The notes beneath the pieces are model-generated. The model worked only from the letters and a program-made list of their open reading frames with translations. It did no database searches and had not been told where the DNA came from. Positions 62,270 to 64,000 of a stretch of 64,000 nt of DNA are shown in pieces; position 1 is the first letter of the stretch; every line of letters starts with the position of its first letter. Source of the stretch: Pseudomonadota bacterium (GTDB lineage: Bacteria; Pseudomonadota; Alphaproteobacteria; Rhodobacterales; Rhodobacteraceae). The DNA lies in the NCBI GenBank assembly GCA_018240425.1, contig JAFEFU010000023.1:1-64000 (forward strand), written 5' to 3'. A program made the position numbers and the translations under genes.

Positions 62270-64000
62270 TCAAGCGCTGCCCGCTTCGGCCAGAAGCGCG
62301 GCGTTCCCGCCCGAGGCGGTGGTGTCCACGCAGACATGGCGCGCCTCGGTCACATGGGCACGGTCGGGCATCCCGGTGACAAGCGGCAGGATCGGCCCCT
62401 TGCGCGCGGCAAGCGCCCTGACCATCGCCCGCGCCGCCTCGGGCGCCCCCCACCAGATCGCGCCCGACAGGCCGTCGAGCGCGGTCAGCTGCTCGGGCGG
62501 CAGGTGGCCGGGAACCTCGACCGCCTCGCCGCCGAGGGCGCGCACGGCCCGCGCCTGGTCGGCGGCCGCGGCGGCGCCGGGGCCGAGACAGAGGAGGGGC
62601 GCGCGCGCGTAGAGATTCAGCCGGTTCGACTCGCCGGTCGGCCCCGGCAGGTTGGTGCCGTCGAGGCTGCGCTCGCCGTCATGGGCGGCCAGGGCCTTGC
62701 GGATGGCGCCGGGGTCGGCCGCTGCCTGCGCGGACCTGGTCGCGCTCGCGGCGAGCGGGTGGGGCGGGTTGGCGGCGAAGCGGGCAAGATAGTCCGGCCC
62801 GCCGGCCTTGGGCCCGGTGCCCGACAACCCTTCGCCGCCGAAGGGCTGGCTGCCCACCACCGCGCCGATCTGGTTGCGGTTGACGTAGATGTTGCCGACA
62901 CGCAGCGCCTCGCAGACCTCCTGCACGCGGTTGTCGATGCGGGTGTGAAGGCCGAAGGTCAGCCCGTAGCCGGTGGCGTTGACCGCCTTGACCACCTCGG
63001 GCAGTTCCTCGGCCCGGAAGGTGGCGATGTGCAGGACCGGGCCGAACACCTCGCGCCGGAGATCGGCGATGCCCTTCACCCGGATCACCGCGGGCGCGAT
63101 GAAATGGCCGCCCTTGGGACGCGACAGCTGCCGCATCAGCCGGCCCTCGCGGCGGGCCTCTTCGACATGGGCGCGGATGCCCTCTTCGGCCTCGTGGTCG
63201 ATGACCGGGCCGATGTCGGTGGCGAGGTGCCAGGGATCGCCCTGCACCAGTTCCTCCATCGCGCCGAACAGCATGTCGGTGAAATGGGCGGCGATGTCCT
63301 CCTGCACATAGAGGCAGCGGAGTGCCGAACAGCGCTGGCCGGCCGACTGGAAGGACGAGGCGATCACGTCGCGCACCGCCTGTTCGGGCAGCGCGGTCGA
63401 ATCGACGATCATCGCATTCAGCCCGCCGGTCTCGGCGATCAGCGGCGCGCCGGGGGCCATGTGCTCGGCCATCGCCTTGCGGATCATCAGCGCGGTCTCG
63501 GTCGATCCGGTGAAGCAGACCCCCGCGACGCGCGGGTCAGAGGTCAGGCCCGCGCCCACCGTCGCCCCGTCGCCGGGCAGAAGCTGGAGCGCCGAGACCG
63601 GCACCCCCGCCTTGTGCAGAAGCGAGACGGCATGGGCCGCGATCAGCGGCGTCTGTTCGGCGGGCTTGGCCAGCACCCCGTTGCCCATTGCCAGCGCCGC
63701 GGCGATCTGGCCCGAGAAGATGGCGAGCGGGAAGTTCCAGGGGCTGATGCAGGTGAAGACGCCCGCCGGCTCGCCCCCGGCTGCCCTGGCGCGGGCGGCG
63801 TAGTAGCGCAGGAAGTCCACCGCCTCGCGCAGTTCCGACACGGCGTCGGCCAGGGTCTTGCCGGCCTCGCGCGCCAGAAGCGAGAAGATCGCGCCGAAAT
63901 TCTCCTCGTAAAGGTCTGCGGCGCGGTTCAGCACCTGCGCGCGCTCGGCCACCGGCGCGGCCCAGGGGCGGGCGGCTGCCAGTGCGGTTTCCACGTCCTC
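62270..64000 (-). CDS. putA: PutA C-terminal part: L-glutamate gamma-semialdehyde dehydrogenase (partial, runs off the window)
   Basis: At least 576 residues are present; the true N-terminus, expected to hold the proline dehydrogenase domain, lies beyond the window. The aldehyde dehydrogenase domain shows CISPWNFPLAIFSGQIAAAL, the catalytic Glu region LIAETGGLNAMIVDSTALPE, the catalytic Cys in SSFQSAGQRCSALRCLY and the FGPVLH / NRNQIGAVVGSQPFGGEGLS blocks typical of the P5C dehydrogenase of PutA. The last 150 or so residues form the conserved C-terminal domain seen in longer PutA proteins. It oxidises proline to glutamate in two steps at the membrane. Confidence 0.92.
   Translation of the reverse strand, partial: EDVETALAAARPWAAPVAERAQVLNRAADLYEENFGAIFSLLAREAGKTLADAVSELREAVDFLRYYAARARAAGGEPAGVFTCISPWNFPLAIFSGQIAAALAMGNGVLAKPAEQTPLIAAHAVSLLHKAGVPVSALQLLPGDGATVGAGLTSDPRVAGVCFTGSTETALMIRKAMAEHMAPGAPLIAETGGLNAMIVDSTALPEQAVRDVIASSFQSAGQRCSALRCLYVQEDIAAHFTDMLFGAMEELVQGDPWHLATDIGPVIDHEAEEGIRAHVEEARREGRLMRQLSRPKGGHFIAPAVIRVKGIADLRREVFGPVLHIATFRAEELPEVVKAVNATGYGLTFGLHTRIDNRVQEVCEALRVGNIYVNRNQIGAVVGSQPFGGEGLSGTGPKAGGPDYLARFAANPPHPLAASATRSAQAAADPGAIRKALAAHDGERSLDGTNLPGPTGESNRLNLYARAPLLCLGPGAAAAADQARAVRALGGEAVEVPGHLPPEQLTALDGLSGAIWWGAPEAARAMVRALAARKGPILPLVTGMPDRAHVTEARHVCVDTTASGGNAALLAEAGSA

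Noticed and set aside
1..64000. tRNA, rRNA or prophage genes
   Set aside because: All gaps are at most about 300 bases and none shows a cloverleaf, rRNA-like sequence, integrase or phage structural gene that I can recognise.

Overview
This 64 kb window is GC-rich, densely packed chromosomal DNA of an alphaproteobacterium, most likely family Rhodobacteraceae/Paracoccaceae. The support is the codon use, the XdhA/XdhB two-subunit xanthine dehydrogenase of the Rhodobacter capsulatus type, short-form HisG with HisZ, gene pairs such as murJ-glnD, and many 1-4 base stop/start overlaps. I cannot name the genus. I see no rRNA, tRNA, CRISPR array, phage or insertion sequence.

Layout. 1-5.7 kb (minus): a TauE/SafE-type permease, then a BMP-type (nucleoside-like) ABC importer in the order binding protein, ATPase, permease, permease. 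5.9-8.0 kb (minus): rimI, tsaB, an Nfu/NifU-type Fe-S scaffold and a universal stress protein. 8.1-11.9 kb (minus): a 1075-residue RTX calcium-binding secreted protein and a VOC-fold protein. 12-21.6 kb: trpS, a catalytically degenerate rhomboid, murJ, glnD, an LpoA-like lipoprotein, and divergently rsmI-yraN-gshB. 21.6-27.1 kb: comM/yifB, a GST with a Cys-rich tail, coaBC, dut and a membrane-anchored MoeB-like protein. 27.1-33 kb (plus): an amino-acid ABC binding protein and permease without an ATPase, an M3 oligopeptidase, a DAO-family oxidoreductase and a GH25 lipoprotein. 33-38.7 kb: a dimethylglycine/sarcosine dehydrogenase-like protein, a YdcZ-type transporter, a 2-hydroxyacid dehydrogenase, an SH3 protein and a cation-diffusion transporter. 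38.8-48.1 kb (minus): xdhA-xdhB-xdhC followed by a second BMP-type importer, apparently one seven-gene purine uptake and oxidation operon. 48.4-56.8 kb: a DUF6544-like protein, an ArsR/SRPBCC pair, dnaE, phenylalanine hydroxylase with a divergent Lrp regulator, and a phospholipase D-like protein. 56.8-64 kb: slyX, hisS-hisZ-hisG, an EamA transporter, an intact rhomboid, and the C-terminal part of PutA running off the end.

Most genes are housekeeping or nutrient-uptake genes. The signals most worth following are: a sharply low-GC, possibly recombinant block inside hisS; a family of palindromic repeats with one copy apparently read in frame inside xdhB; a rhomboid that has lost its catalytic dyad; the xdh/importer operon; a palindromic operator on the arsR-type start codon; and a recent 16-nonapeptide segmental duplication in the RTX protein.
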